Assembly (NCBI RefSeq): GCF_000832125.1
Contig: NZ_JPRK01000007.1
Coordinates: 248,001 to 312,000, forward strand
From: Flavobacterium hibernum
Lineage (GTDB): Bacteria; Bacteroidota; Bacteroidia; Flavobacteriales; Flavobacteriaceae
DNA: 64,000 bases
Reading direction: 5' to 3'
Shown: positions 26,758-35,487 of the stretch, one piece after another
Numbering within the stretch: the first letter of the stretch is position 1
Layout of the letters: each line of letters opens with the position of its first letter
The notes under the pieces: model-generated
What the model saw: only the letters and a program-made list of their open reading frames with translations
Told to the model about the DNA's origin: nothing
Database searches by the model: none
Made by a program: the position numbers and the translations under genes

Positions 26758-28923
26758 ATGAAAACCAAGTTACTTTTTACAATTTCCTTTTTATTTTTAA
26801 CCGCTTTTACTTTTGCCCAAAATACTATTTCGGGAAAAGTATTGGATCAAAAAGGAAAACCAGTTCCGGGAGCCAATATTTATTTAGACGGAACTTATGA
26901 CGGAGCTACAAGTTCTGAAACAGGAGATTTTTCGTTTGAAACTACTACAACAGGAAATCAAACTTTGGTGATTAGCTTTTTATTGTATGAAACTTTTAAA
27001 AAAGAAATTGATGTCACTAATTTTAAAGATCAATCGGTAAAACTAAGAGAAAATGTAAATGCGCTTGACGCGGTTGTTATTACAGCTGGAAATTTAGATT
27101 CTGGCGATAAAGCAAGAGTTTCGGTATTAAAACCTTTAGATATTGTTACTACGGCTGGTTCAGCCGGAAATATTATTGCTGCTTTGCAAACATTGCCCGG
27201 AACACAAAATGTTGGAGAAGATGGACGTTTGTTTGTTCGTGGAGGGGAAGCTAGCGAAACGCAGACATTTGTAGATGGAATTCGCGTAGCACAACCCTAT
27301 GGCGCAACAACCAATAATTTGCCAACGCGTAGTAGATTTTCACCTTTTTTGTTTAGTGGAATGTCTTTTTCGACAGGAGGTTATTCTGCAGAATATGGAG
27401 AAGCTTTATCTAGTGTTTTACTTTTGAATACAAAAGATGAAGCCGATCAGAATAAAACAGATATTTCTTTTATGACCGTTGGTTTGGGAGTTGGAAATAC
27501 GCAAAAATGGAAAAAAAGTTCGTTAAGTGTTAATACCAGTTATATAAATTTAGCGCCTTATCAAGCCGTAATTCCGCAAAATGTAGAGTGGAACAATCCG
27601 TATCAATCTTTTGGTGGCGAGGCAGTTTATCGTTACAGCTTAGAAAGGGGGATTTTTAAGTTCTATGCCGCTTTTGATGCTGAGAAATTTGACTTAAATC
27701 AAAAAAATGTCAATTTTAAAGATCCAATTAGAACAGATTTAGACAATAACAACTTTTATTTGAACGCCTCTTACAAAGGAGATTTTGGAACAGGCTGGCA
27801 GCTTACATCAGGAATTAGTTATGGCTACAGCAAAAATAAAGTCAAATACGATATTAACGATATAGACAGTAACGAAAATGCTGCTCAGTTAAAATTGAAG
27901 CTGAGAAAAAACATTTCAAACTATTTTAAATTATCATTTGGAGCAGATTATTTTATCACAAAATTTAATGAGAATTTCGATAATAACATTTCTATAAAAA
28001 CAGCAAATGGTTACGATTCTAATATTGCCGCTTTTTATACGGAAGGAGATATTTTATTCTCGAAAAATCTGGCTGCAAAAGTAGGTTTTAGACTTTCGAA
28101 CAATAGTTTACTAGACGAAACGAAACTTGCGCCAAGAGCTTCAATTGCGTATAAGTTTTCAAAAACCAGTCAACTTTCATTTGCTTACGGAGATTTTAGT
28201 CAAACGCCTGTTGTCGATTATATTAAATTTTCAAGATACCATCAGTTTGAAAGTGAGAAAGCACAACATTATATCCTGAATTATCAGTTTACAAAACCGG
28301 GTCAAATTTTTAGAGCCGATTTATATTATAAAGATTATAGTAATTTGGTTCAATACAATACAAGAGATATTCAGTACAATTCAGTATTCAATAATAACGG
28401 TTCAGGTTATGCAAAAGGTTTAGAATTGTATTGGAGAGATAGTAATTTGTACAAAAACTTAGAATACTGGATTTCATATTCTTATATTGATTCTGAAAGA
28501 CTTTACAAGAATTTTCCAACTATGGCAACTCCAAATTTTATTGCCAATCACAGTTTGTCAATTGTAACGAAGTATTTTATTACGGATTGGAAATCACAAG
28601 TTGGTTTTACTAATAGCTACAGTTCAGGACGTCCGTATAATGATCCCAACCAAACGCAATTCATGAACGGAAAAACAAAATCATACAATAGTTTGAGTTT
28701 TAACTGGGCCTATTTATTAACAACTCAAAAAATATTGTACTTCTCGGTTTCAAATATTTTAGGAACTCAAAATGTTTACGGTTACGATTACGCCAAATTA
28801 CCAGACCCAAATGGAGTTTATCAAAGACAAGCTGTTGTGCCAACCGCAGATAGATTCTTTTTCGTAGGTTTCTTTTGGACAATCAGCCAGAATAAAAGTG
28901 AGAATCAATTGAAGAATTTATAG
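26758..28923 (+). CDS. TonB-dependent receptor with carboxypeptidase-like N-terminal domain
   Basis: The 721-residue product starts at ATG 26758 (MKTKLLFTISF). Its signal peptide is cut near TFAQ. A CarboxypepD_reg-like domain (ISGKVLDQKGKPVPGANIYLDG) lies at about 22-110. It is followed by a plug domain (GNIIAALQTLPGTQNVGEDGRLFVRGG, DGIRV) and a large outer-membrane beta-barrel. It imports a ligand across the outer membrane using TonB energy. No SusD partner is adjacent, so the ligand is not predicted from context. It leads the plus-strand run that ends with the LytTR regulator. Confidence 0.93.
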   Translation: MKTKLLFTISFLFLTAFTFAQNTISGKVLDQKGKPVPGANIYLDGTYDGATSSETGDFSFETTTTGNQTLVISFLLYETFKKEIDVTNFKDQSVKLRENVNALDAVVITAGNLDSGDKARVSVLKPLDIVTTAGSAGNIIAALQTLPGTQNVGEDGRLFVRGGEASETQTFVDGIRVAQPYGATTNNLPTRSRFSPFLFSGMSFSTGGYSAEYGEALSSVLLLNTKDEADQNKTDISFMTVGLGVGNTQKWKKSSLSVNTSYINLAPYQAVIPQNVEWNNPYQSFGGEAVYRYSLERGIFKFYAAFDAEKFDLNQKNVNFKDPIRTDLDNNNFYLNASYKGDFGTGWQLTSGISYGYSKNKVKYDINDIDSNENAAQLKLKLRKNISNYFKLSFGADYFITKFNENFDNNISIKTANGYDSNIAAFYTEGDILFSKNLAAKVGFRLSNNSLLDETKLAPRASIAYKFSKTSQLSFAYGDFSQTPVVDYIKFSRYHQFESEKAQHYILNYQFTKPGQIFRADLYYKDYSNLVQYNTRDIQYNSVFNNNGSGYAKGLELYWRDSNLYKNLEYWISYSYIDSERLYKNFPTMATPNFIANHSLSIVTKYFITDWKSQVGFTNSYSSGRPYNDPNQTQFMNGKTKSYNSLSFNWAYLLTTQKILYFSVSNILGTQNVYGYDYAKLPDPNGVYQRQAVVPTADRFFFVGFFWTISQNKSENQLKNL

Positions 28924-28926
28924 AGG

Positions 28927-29085
28927 AAGGTACAAAGTGGCAAAGGTTCAAAGGGACAAAGTTTTTTATGAAAATAGATTAAATAGTTTAAAATATTTAA
29001 GTAAACCTTTGTCTTTATTCTGCACTTTGTCAGGTAACTAAAAAGAAAACCTATGAGCCTTTGCAACTCTGAACCTTTGAACCTC
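28927..29085. repeat. Degenerate inverted repeat, copy 1
   Basis: GGTACAAAGTGGCAAAGG and TCAAAGGGACAAAG run on the left; CCTTTGCAACTCTGAACC runs on the right. The 441-bp gap between the TonB and TPR-like genes holds two copies of this element (see 29182) and otherwise AT-rich sequence with no gene. Confidence 0.65.
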
Positions 29086-29181
29086 AAGAAAAAAAAACAA
29101 TTCAGTAACCAAATTCAACAACTCAGTATTATTTAATTTTAAAACAGTAAAAAGCAACATACTTTTGAAGTATAAATTAAA

Positions 29182-29288
29182 AGGAACAAAGTAGCAAAGC
29201 TTCAAAGGGACAAAGTTTTTTGTGAAAATAGATCAAAAAAATAAAGCATTGAATTAGACCTCTGAACCTTTGCAACTCTGAACCTTAA
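29182..29288. repeat. Degenerate inverted repeat, copy 2
   Basis: Shares GGGACAAAGTTTTTT followed by rTGAAAATAGATyAAA with copy 1 at 28951, then ends CCTTTGCAACTCTGAACCTT. It is a shorter copy of the same unit. Confidence 0.65.
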
Positions 29289-29364
29289 AAAAAGAAGTTT
29301 TAATCATCAATCAAAAATTATAAAATCAAAATCCTAGTAATTAATCAATTAAAAAAAAGAAATC

Positions 29365-29988
29365 ATGACCAAGATTATTACAATTATCACATTATTTATT
29401 TGCAGTTTATTATCTGCACAAACACAGTTTGAACAAGGAATGGGAAAAGCTTTTGGGCTTTGGAAAGAAGGGAAAAATACAGAAGCTTCGGCATTATTTG
29501 AAAGAATTGCAGCAGCCGAAAAAACAAGTTATTTGCCAAATTACTATGTAGCTTTAATTAATACTACATCGGCATTTTCTGAAAAAGATAAAACTAAACT
29601 TAATTTGATGTTGACAAAAGCACAAGACGCATTGGATATCGAATTGATTAAAGATCAAAATAATGCCGAATTATATGCTTTGCAAGCTCTAATTTATACG
29701 GCTTGGGTTGTAGCTGACCCAATGACAAACGGAATGAAGTATTCGGCTAAAGTGATGGAAGCTTATGCAAAAGGAAAAGCGATCGACCCAAATAATCCAA
29801 GAATTGTTTTTGGCGAAGCCGATTATCAAATTGGAGGAGCAAAATGGTCAGGAGTAGACACAAAACCATTGTGTGCACAAGTTGACAAAGCTGTTGAACT
29901 TTTTGCTACTTTTAAGCCAGAAACTCCTTTTTCGCCAAAATGGGGATTAGAAAGAGCACTAGAAGTTCAGAAGAACTGCAAAAAATAA
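29365..29988 (+). CDS. Secreted TPR-like protein
   Basis: A 207-residue protein with a signal peptide (cleavage near LLSAQ, residue 18-19). Its body is helix pairs of TPR spacing, including FGLWKEGKNTEASALFERIA, NNAELYALQALIYTAWVV and AYAKGKAIDPNNPRIVFGEA. It is likely periplasmic. It precedes the sensor kinase by 21 bp, in the same direction, so it may be part of the same signalling operon; the partner is not known. Confidence 0.82.
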   Translation: MTKIITIITLFICSLLSAQTQFEQGMGKAFGLWKEGKNTEASALFERIAAAEKTSYLPNYYVALINTTSAFSEKDKTKLNLMLTKAQDALDIELIKDQNNAELYALQALIYTAWVVADPMTNGMKYSAKVMEAYAKGKAIDPNNPRIVFGEADYQIGGAKWSGVDTKPLCAQVDKAVELFATFKPETPFSPKWGLERALEVQKNCKK

Positions 29989-30009
29989 ATTTAATATATA
30001 CTGAATAGA

Positions 30010-31368
30010 ATGAAAGACTATAGAAGCTCGTTTGGGGATTTAAAAAGTGGAACAATTACCTGTTTCAAGATATCTATGGTCTTTGCAGTAATATTTATAG
30101 CGCTTCTGGGAGATGATTTAAGTGTAAAAAGCGTTCTGGTTACATTTGGTGTAAGTTGCCTTTATTCTTTTGGATTGGGTTTTGGTAACGGATATATAAG
30201 TGTTTATCTGGATAAAAAATGGGATTGGCTGGAGCAAACAAATCTTAGGGTTTATTTTGGAATCATAATGACTGTTTTATATACCATTCCAGTAGTTCTA
30301 GGTATAAATTACTTCATTTTTGTGATCCTGCAAGGTGTTACTTTAGACGTTTTTTTTGGTCCAAAAATGATTTGGATACATATTTTTTATATCATTCTCT
30401 CATTAGGAGTTTCCACTTTTATGCAAGCCAGAAGTTTTATGGTAAAATGGAAACAGGCTTCAAAATTTGAAATAACACAACAAAAAATAATTGCCGGTAC
30501 TGCAAATGCCAAATTTGAAAGTTTAAAAAATCAAATCGACCCGCATTTTCTTTTTAATAGTTTAAATGTTCTTAGTTCTTTAATCGAAGAAAATCCGGAT
30601 AATGCACAACGATTTACCACTTCATTATCTAAAATTTATCGTTACGTTTTAGAACAAAAAGATAAAGAACTGGTATCGGTAGAAGACGAATTGTCGTTTG
30701 CAAAAACATATATGAATTTGCTGAAGATGCGTTTCGAAAATAGTTTGTTTTACGAATTACCAACAACAGGTATAAATCCAGAGGCAAAAGTAGTTCCGTT
30801 ATCGTTACAGCTTTTACTCGAAAATACCGTAAAGCATAATGTTGTAAGTGAGCAAAAACCGCTTCATATCAGGATTTTTGTAGATGGAGATTATTTGGCA
30901 GTACAAAATGATTTTCAGAAAAAAGAAGTTTTACAAGACAGGCAAGGAGTAGGGTTGCAAAATATTGTTAATCGATATTCTATTATAACAAACAGAAAAG
31001 TACTGATTGAACAAAACGAAGAAAATTTCACCGTTAAAATTCCAATTTTGACCAAACAAATTTCAGTTATGGAAACAAGTGCAGATTACAGTGATGAAAA
31101 TAAAGCTTATTTCAGAGCTAAAAAAAGAGTAGAAGAACTAAAGGGATTTTACGGAAACGTAATTTCATATTGTTGTGTAATACCATTTTTAATATTTATT
31201 AATTTAAGGTATTCGCCAGGATTTCAATGGTTTTGGTTTTCGGCTTTAGGATGGGGATTTGGAGTTGTAATGCATGCGTTTAAAGTGTTTGGTTACAGTT
31301 CTGATTGGGAAGAACGAAAAATCCGCGAGATTTTAGAAAAAGAAAACAAGCAAAAAACCTGGAAATAA
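30010..31368 (+). CDS. LytS/YehU-type sensor histidine kinase with C-terminal 2TM domain
   Basis: The 452-residue protein has about four N-terminal membrane segments (20-140). The His-kinase domain follows, with NQIDPHFLFNSLN containing H179, an N-box LLLENTVKHN (268-277) and a G-box GVGLQN (313-318). From about 365 to 452 it bears a 2TM domain (YFRAKKRVEELKGFYGNVIS, GWGFGVVMHAFKVFG, WEERKIREIL) of the same kind as the four small proteins downstream. The stop overlaps the next start (TAATG). It should autophosphorylate on H179 and pass phosphate to the LytTR regulator at 32792. Confidence 0.93.
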   Translation: MKDYRSSFGDLKSGTITCFKISMVFAVIFIALLGDDLSVKSVLVTFGVSCLYSFGLGFGNGYISVYLDKKWDWLEQTNLRVYFGIIMTVLYTIPVVLGINYFIFVILQGVTLDVFFGPKMIWIHIFYIILSLGVSTFMQARSFMVKWKQASKFEITQQKIIAGTANAKFESLKNQIDPHFLFNSLNVLSSLIEENPDNAQRFTTSLSKIYRYVLEQKDKELVSVEDELSFAKTYMNLLKMRFENSLFYELPTTGINPEAKVVPLSLQLLLENTVKHNVVSEQKPLHIRIFVDGDYLAVQNDFQKKEVLQDRQGVGLQNIVNRYSIITNRKVLIEQNEENFTVKIPILTKQISVMETSADYSDENKAYFRAKKRVEELKGFYGNVISYCCVIPFLIFINLRYSPGFQWFWFSALGWGFGVVMHAFKVFGYSSDWEERKIREILEKENKQKTWK

Positions 31369-31670
31369 TGGAACCTAATTTTACAGAAACGGAACGCTAT
31401 TATCAGGCTCAGAAAAGAGTAAAAGAAATTAGAGGATTTTATGAGCATTTAATAGTTTTTATTCTTGTTACCATAATTTTAATTGTAATAAACCTTATGA
31501 CATCACCAGAATATTTATGGTTTTTATGGTGTATAATGGGTTGGGGTGTAGGGGTGGTTTTTCATGGATTGAAGGTTTTCGCAATTTCGCCCTTTTTTAA
31601 TAAAGAATGGGAAGAACGAAAAATTAAAGAGTTTTTAGAGAAAGATAAAAATAAACCAACTTGGCAATGA
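31368..31670 (+). CDS. 2TM domain protein, first copy
   Basis: The ATG at 31368 overlaps the kinase stop by one base, giving a 100-residue protein. It has the 2TM pattern: an amphipathic N-terminal helix (YYQAQKRVKEIRGFYEHL), two hydrophobic segments (about 28-46 and 53-72, with WGVGVVFHGLKVFA), and a charged tail WEERKIKEFLEKD. It is membrane-embedded with both ends probably cytoplasmic. A longer frame start at 31305 lies inside the kinase and was not used. Confidence 0.87.
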   Translation: MEPNFTETERYYQAQKRVKEIRGFYEHLIVFILVTIILIVINLMTSPEYLWFLWCIMGWGVGVVFHGLKVFAISPFFNKEWEERKIKEFLEKDKNKPTWQ

Positions 31671-31672
31671 TC

Positions 31673-31978
31673 ATGGAAGTAAATTTGAATGAAGAGGATA
31701 GATACTATTTGGCAAAAAAGAAAGTCGAGAGTATTAAGGGGTTTTATGGAAATTTAACCTCGTATATAGGTGTAAATGCGATTCTGATTTTTATTAATCT
31801 TTATACATCGCCGGAGTATTTATGGTTTTTTTGGCCATTAATATGGTGGGGAGTTGGAGTTGTTTTTCATGGATTAAAAGTTTTTGAAGTATTTCCGGTT
31901 CTGGGAAAAGACTGGGAAGAAAAAAAGATTAAAGAATTTATGGAGAAAGAGAAAGAAAGCAGAGATAAATGGCAATAA
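31673..31978 (+). CDS. 2TM domain protein, second copy
   Basis: 101 residues from ATG 31673 (MEVNLNEEDRYYLAKKK); ATG 31667 is also possible and would overlap the previous stop. It is the closest paralogue of the first copy: SIKGFYGNLTSYI, two membrane helices, WGVGVVFHGLKVFE, and WEEKKIKEFMEKE. It follows the previous gene without a gap. Confidence 0.87.
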   Translation: MEVNLNEEDRYYLAKKKVESIKGFYGNLTSYIGVNAILIFINLYTSPEYLWFFWPLIWWGVGVVFHGLKVFEVFPVLGKDWEEKKIKEFMEKEKESRDKWQ

Positions 31979-31994
31979 TTTAATAAAAACTGAG

Positions 31995-32363
31995 ATGGGA
32001 CGATATAGAAGACAGATGTACGAAGAGTACGGACACGAATTTAGTAATGACGAAAGTTTTAATTTGGCATATAAAAAAGTAAAAAGAATAAAAGGATTTT
32101 ATTCGCATTTAAAAGTTTATATCATTGTTAATGCAATTATCATTATATCAAATTTGAACAGACATTATATTGGGAATCACTTTGAGTTAAGAGGTTTTCA
32201 AGATTGGGAAACTTATTCGACTGCATTTTATTGGGGAATTGCATTGGTAATTCATGCTTTTACAGTATTTGGACCTGATATTTTTTTCGGGAAAGATTGG
32301 GAACAAAAGGAAATCCAAAAGTACATGGATAAAGATGCCCAGAATAAAAATAAATGGGAGTAA
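31995..32363 (+). CDS. 2TM domain protein, third copy
   Basis: 122 residues from ATG 31995 (MGRYRRQMYEEYGHEFSND). It carries a 20-residue N-terminal extension not seen in copies one and two and a longer loop between the membrane helices (NRHYIGNHFELRGFQDWE). It ends WEQKEIQKYMDKD. The frame before this ATG lies in the previous gene and was left out. Confidence 0.85.
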   Translation: MGRYRRQMYEEYGHEFSNDESFNLAYKKVKRIKGFYSHLKVYIIVNAIIIISNLNRHYIGNHFELRGFQDWETYSTAFYWGIALVIHAFTVFGPDIFFGKDWEQKEIQKYMDKDAQNKNKWE

Positions 32364-32379
32364 TGTAATTAAGAAATAT

Positions 32380-32754
32380 ATGAAACAATTTGCAAGAAAT
32401 GTGTACGAGCATTATACAAAAGAATTTAGTGCCGATGAAGAATTTAATTTGGCATACAAAAAAGTAAGAGAGATTAAACGTTTTTATTGGCGTCTAATGA
32501 TTTATTTAATTGTTAATGTTGCTATCATCGTTTCAAATCTAAATAATGATTTTTTCCAAATAGGAAACAAAGGTGCACATTATGGAATTTTTGATCTGAA
32601 AACTTATACCATTGCCATAATATGGGGGATCGCTGTATTGGTTGACGCATTTAAAGTTTTTGGACCTAATATTTTTTTTAGTAAAAATTGGGAGCAAAAG
32701 AAAATCCAAAAATATATGGATAGAGAAGCTCAGAATACCAATAAATGGGAGTAA
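32380..32754 (+). CDS. 2TM domain protein, fourth copy
   Basis: 124 residues from ATG 32380 (MKQFARNVYEHYTKEFSAD). It is a close paralogue of the third copy with the same N-terminal extension, FNLAYKKVREIKRFYWRL, two membrane helices, FKVFGPNIFF and WEQKKIQKYMDREA. It lies 37 bp before the response regulator. Confidence 0.85.
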   Translation: MKQFARNVYEHYTKEFSADEEFNLAYKKVREIKRFYWRLMIYLIVNVAIIVSNLNNDFFQIGNKGAHYGIFDLKTYTIAIIWGIAVLVDAFKVFGPNIFFSKNWEQKKIQKYMDREAQNTNKWE

Positions 32755-32791
32755 TTTTATATTAAATTTTCAATTTTTGCATCGTATTTAA

Positions 32792-33559
32792 ATGACCACA
32801 TTAATAATAGAAGACGAAAAACCAGCTGCAAGATTATTGCAACGAAAACTAGAAAAGTTAGATATTGCTGTCGAAACCATGTTACATTCTGTAGAAGAAT
32901 CAATTCATTGGTTTACAAATAATGATCATCCAGATCTTATATTTCTGGATATCCAATTATCTGATGGTTTGTCGTTTGAAATTTTCGAAAAAATAAACAT
33001 TCAAAGCGCCATTATTTTTACAACGGCTTACGATGAATATGCTTTAAAAGCATTCAAATTAAACAGTATTGATTATCTTTTAAAACCAATAGACGAAGAT
33101 GATCTTGAAGTTGCTGTCGCAAAATTTAAAACAAGATTACCAAAAGCAAGTACAGAAACTTCAAACCTGCAACTTGATTTTGAGCAAATACGTCAAATGT
33201 TATCAAACCCATTCGAAAAGAGTTACAAAAAACGTTTTACAGTAAAAATTGGGCAACATTTAAAAGTTATTACTACAGATGAGATCGAATGTTTTTTTAG
33301 CGAAAACAAAGGAACTTATATTCATACGTTCGATAATCGAAATTATTTAATCGATTCGACTTTAGAAATCTTAGAGCAAGAACTGAATATGAAAGATTTC
33401 TTTCGCGTAAGCAGAAAATATATTGTTCCGCTTACAGCCATTAAAGAAATTCAGGTTTATACCAATTCTCGACTTAAAGTAATTTTACCAACTTACAAAG
33501 AAGATGAGGTAATTGTGAGTCGAGAAAAAGTACAAGATTTTAAAGCTTGGTTGGGTTAA
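32792..33559 (+). CDS. LytTR-type response regulator
   Basis: The 255-residue protein begins with a receiver domain: acidic pocket IIEDE (5-9), phosphoacceptor D53 in FLDIQLSDG, T77/T78 and K98 in YLLKPID. A LytTR DNA-binding domain covers about 148-253 (IGQHLKVITTDEIECFFSENKGTYIH, FFRVSRKYIVPLTAIKEIQ). It is the obvious partner of the LytS-type kinase at 30010, with four 2TM genes between them. It should bind DNA as a dimer at paired direct repeats. Confidence 0.95.
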   Translation: MTTLIIEDEKPAARLLQRKLEKLDIAVETMLHSVEESIHWFTNNDHPDLIFLDIQLSDGLSFEIFEKINIQSAIIFTTAYDEYALKAFKLNSIDYLLKPIDEDDLEVAVAKFKTRLPKASTETSNLQLDFEQIRQMLSNPFEKSYKKRFTVKIGQHLKVITTDEIECFFSENKGTYIHTFDNRNYLIDSTLEILEQELNMKDFFRVSRKYIVPLTAIKEIQVYTNSRLKVILPTYKEDEVIVSREKVQDFKAWLG

Positions 33560-33560
33560 A

Positions 33561-34079
33561 TTATCGGTCTAATGTGGACATAATTTCGATAGCTCCAAAT
33601 TTCCAATCCGGATTCATTTGCTGAGCATCCGAAGGTTTTATAAAAGTAATAGATGAAATTTTAAGCACCGTATCATTAGCTGTATTAGTATAAATATACT
33701 TTATAAGTTCATCATATGGTAGGTTTTTACTATCTGCTTTACTACCAAAAACGCCAATTTTAGCTAACATTTCGGTTGATGGAATCTCATTTTTTAGAGA
33801 AGAATTTTCAATATTATTTTTGTAAAAAGTATCTAAAATATATTTTTTGGTCGTAATTATGATCACGCCACTCTTCGAATCATATTTTTGCGAAGCATCA
33901 TCACCTTTGTAAACCGACATTGTCGAAATATCATTTGGATTTAGTGGTTCTAGAATAGATTGTACCTCATTCATAAAACCAATTTTTTTGGAATCCAATA
34001 TAACCAACGGATTTTCTTTATTTTGCCCAGAAACAAGGCAAGTGAAAAGAATTGCAAACAAAAAGCAGAATTTTTTCAT
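33561..34079 (-). CDS. Secreted orphan TonB plug-like protein
   Basis: A 172-residue protein with a signal peptide (cleavage near LVSGQ, residue 19). Residues about 24-78, PLVILDSKKI followed by LNPNDISTMSVYKGDDAS and SGVIIITTKK, resemble the end of a TonB-receptor plug domain (PLxVIDG, INPxDIxSIxVLKD, GVIIITTKK). No beta-barrel follows. The C-terminal 90 residues are unassigned. It may be a plug-like periplasmic adaptor or domain remnant; the frame is intact. It ends 1 bp from the LytTR gene, convergently. Confidence 0.75.
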   Translation of the reverse strand: MKKFCFLFAILFTCLVSGQNKENPLVILDSKKIGFMNEVQSILEPLNPNDISTMSVYKGDDASQKYDSKSGVIIITTKKYILDTFYKNNIENSSLKNEIPSTEMLAKIGVFGSKADSKNLPYDELIKYIYTNTANDTVLKISSITFIKPSDAQQMNPDWKFGAIEIMSTLDR

Positions 34080-34102
34080 AAATATTTTTTACGAAAGTTA
34101 GT

Positions 34103-35128
34103 TTATTTACTCAACCTGTGCAACGTATACGTCATTGCGCTTAAAAGGAAAAAAGCCATAATTTGGTGAATTAATCCTAATGCCAACGGAACGCTGTATA
34201 AAAGTGTAAAAACACCCAACGCAAATTGAATAAAAACAAAAACTACCAAAGTTTTTACTCCATGCGATTGGTTTCTTGTAAGCGAAAATTTAGTGCTCTT
34301 GTAGTATAGAAAAAGAATAAGTGCTACAACAACATAAGCAAAAGTTCTATGTACGAACTGAACACCACTTTTTCCTTCTATTAAATTTTTAACCAAAGTC
34401 GATTGTTCGATAAATACAGAATCGTGTATAAATTGCCCATCGCTCATTAAAGGCCAATGATTGTGAATTAATCCTGCATTTAAACCAGCCACAAAACCAC
34501 CATAAATAATTTGAATTAATAAAGCTACCAAAGCAAATCTGGCAATATTACGAAGCGGAATAACTTTAGTGATGCTGCGTTCCGGATAAATTAAATCTAA
34601 TGCAACCCATAAAGTATATGCAAAAGTGATAAAGGCAAAAGTTAAGTGCAACGAAAGTCTAAAATGACTTACATCTGGATTGTCAATTAATCCGCTGCGA
34701 ACCATAAACCAACCCAAGAAACCTTGAAATCCTCCCATTGCCAAAAGAACGATACACTTTTTGATAGTAGAACGATCCAGTTTTTTTCTGATTAAGAAAT
34801 AAACAAAAGGAACAAAGAAAACTAACCCAATGATTCGACCAATAAAACGGTGAAACCATTCCCAGAAGTAAATAAATTTATAATCTGAAAGTTGAAAGTC
34901 ATTGTGAATATTGATTTTTTGATACTCAGGGAATTTCTTGTATTGCTCAAAAGCTTCATTCCATTTGGCTTCCGTTAAGGGCGGGAAAGTATCTGTAACC
35001 AAATGCCAGTCTGTCATTGATAAACCTGAGTTAGTCAAGCGCGTAATTCCGCCAACAACAACCATTAAAAATAATAAAACACAACCTGATAGTAACCAGA
35101 AGATTACTGATTTATTCTCTTTTTTCAT
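34103..35128 (-). CDS. ctaA: Heme A synthase, COX15/CtaA
   Basis: A 341-residue membrane protein with about eight hydrophobic segments. It has the family pattern: GGITRLTNSGLSMTDW (27-42), WEWFHRFIGRIIGL, GGFQGFLGWFMVRSGL, LSLHLTFAF and VQFVHRTFAY, with His residues placed to bind heme. It oxidises the methyl group of heme O to give heme A for cytochrome c oxidase. The stop of the 120-residue gene upstream overlaps its start by 4 bp, so the pair is translationally coupled. Confidence 0.94.
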   Translation of the reverse strand: MKKENKSVIFWLLSGCVLLFLMVVVGGITRLTNSGLSMTDWHLVTDTFPPLTEAKWNEAFEQYKKFPEYQKINIHNDFQLSDYKFIYFWEWFHRFIGRIIGLVFFVPFVYFLIRKKLDRSTIKKCIVLLAMGGFQGFLGWFMVRSGLIDNPDVSHFRLSLHLTFAFITFAYTLWVALDLIYPERSITKVIPLRNIARFALVALLIQIIYGGFVAGLNAGLIHNHWPLMSDGQFIHDSVFIEQSTLVKNLIEGKSGVQFVHRTFAYVVVALILFLYYKSTKFSLTRNQSHGVKTLVVFVFIQFALGVFTLLYSVPLALGLIHQIMAFFLLSAMTYTLHRLSK

Positions 35129-35487
35129 TCTTTTCCGATTAATTCGATTTCATTCTTTGTTTTGGAAATTCTTTTTAAATAGAACTTCGTAAAATATATA
35201 TTTATTATAATGCTTAAAGGAAATATAATAATTCCAATGATGATTCTGTACGTATAAGTTGATGTGTCAATGTCAAGATTCAACAAATCAATAAAAGCGG
35301 GGCTTGACAAAATAGCAGCAACAATAAAAATTATAGAACAGGGAAAAATCAGACACATTAAAAAATGAATTAATTTGTATTTGAAATGATTCTTTTCAAT
35401 TTTCTTTAATTCTTTAAAAAAAGTAAAATTAGGATACACAATTATAGTAAAAAGTATTACTAAAAAAATCACGCCCAATTCGTCCAT
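35125..35487 (-). CDS. Small membrane protein of unknown function
   Basis: A 120-residue protein with about three hydrophobic segments (2-22, 42-66, 82-104) and charged ends. I do not recognise a family. Its start overlaps the cca stop by one base (TAATG) and its end overlaps the ctaA start by 4 bp. It is thus translationally locked between cca and ctaA. Confidence 0.7.
   Translation of the reverse strand: MDELGVIFLVILFTIIVYPNFTFFKELKKIEKNHFKYKLIHFLMCLIFPCSIIFIVAAILSSPAFIDLLNLDIDTSTYTYRIIIGIIIFPLSIIINIYFTKFYLKRISKTKNEIELIGKE

Noticed and set aside
28905..29087. Minus-strand frame across the intergenic repeats
   Set aside because: It covers degenerate repeats, has no domain, and overlaps the end of the TonB gene.
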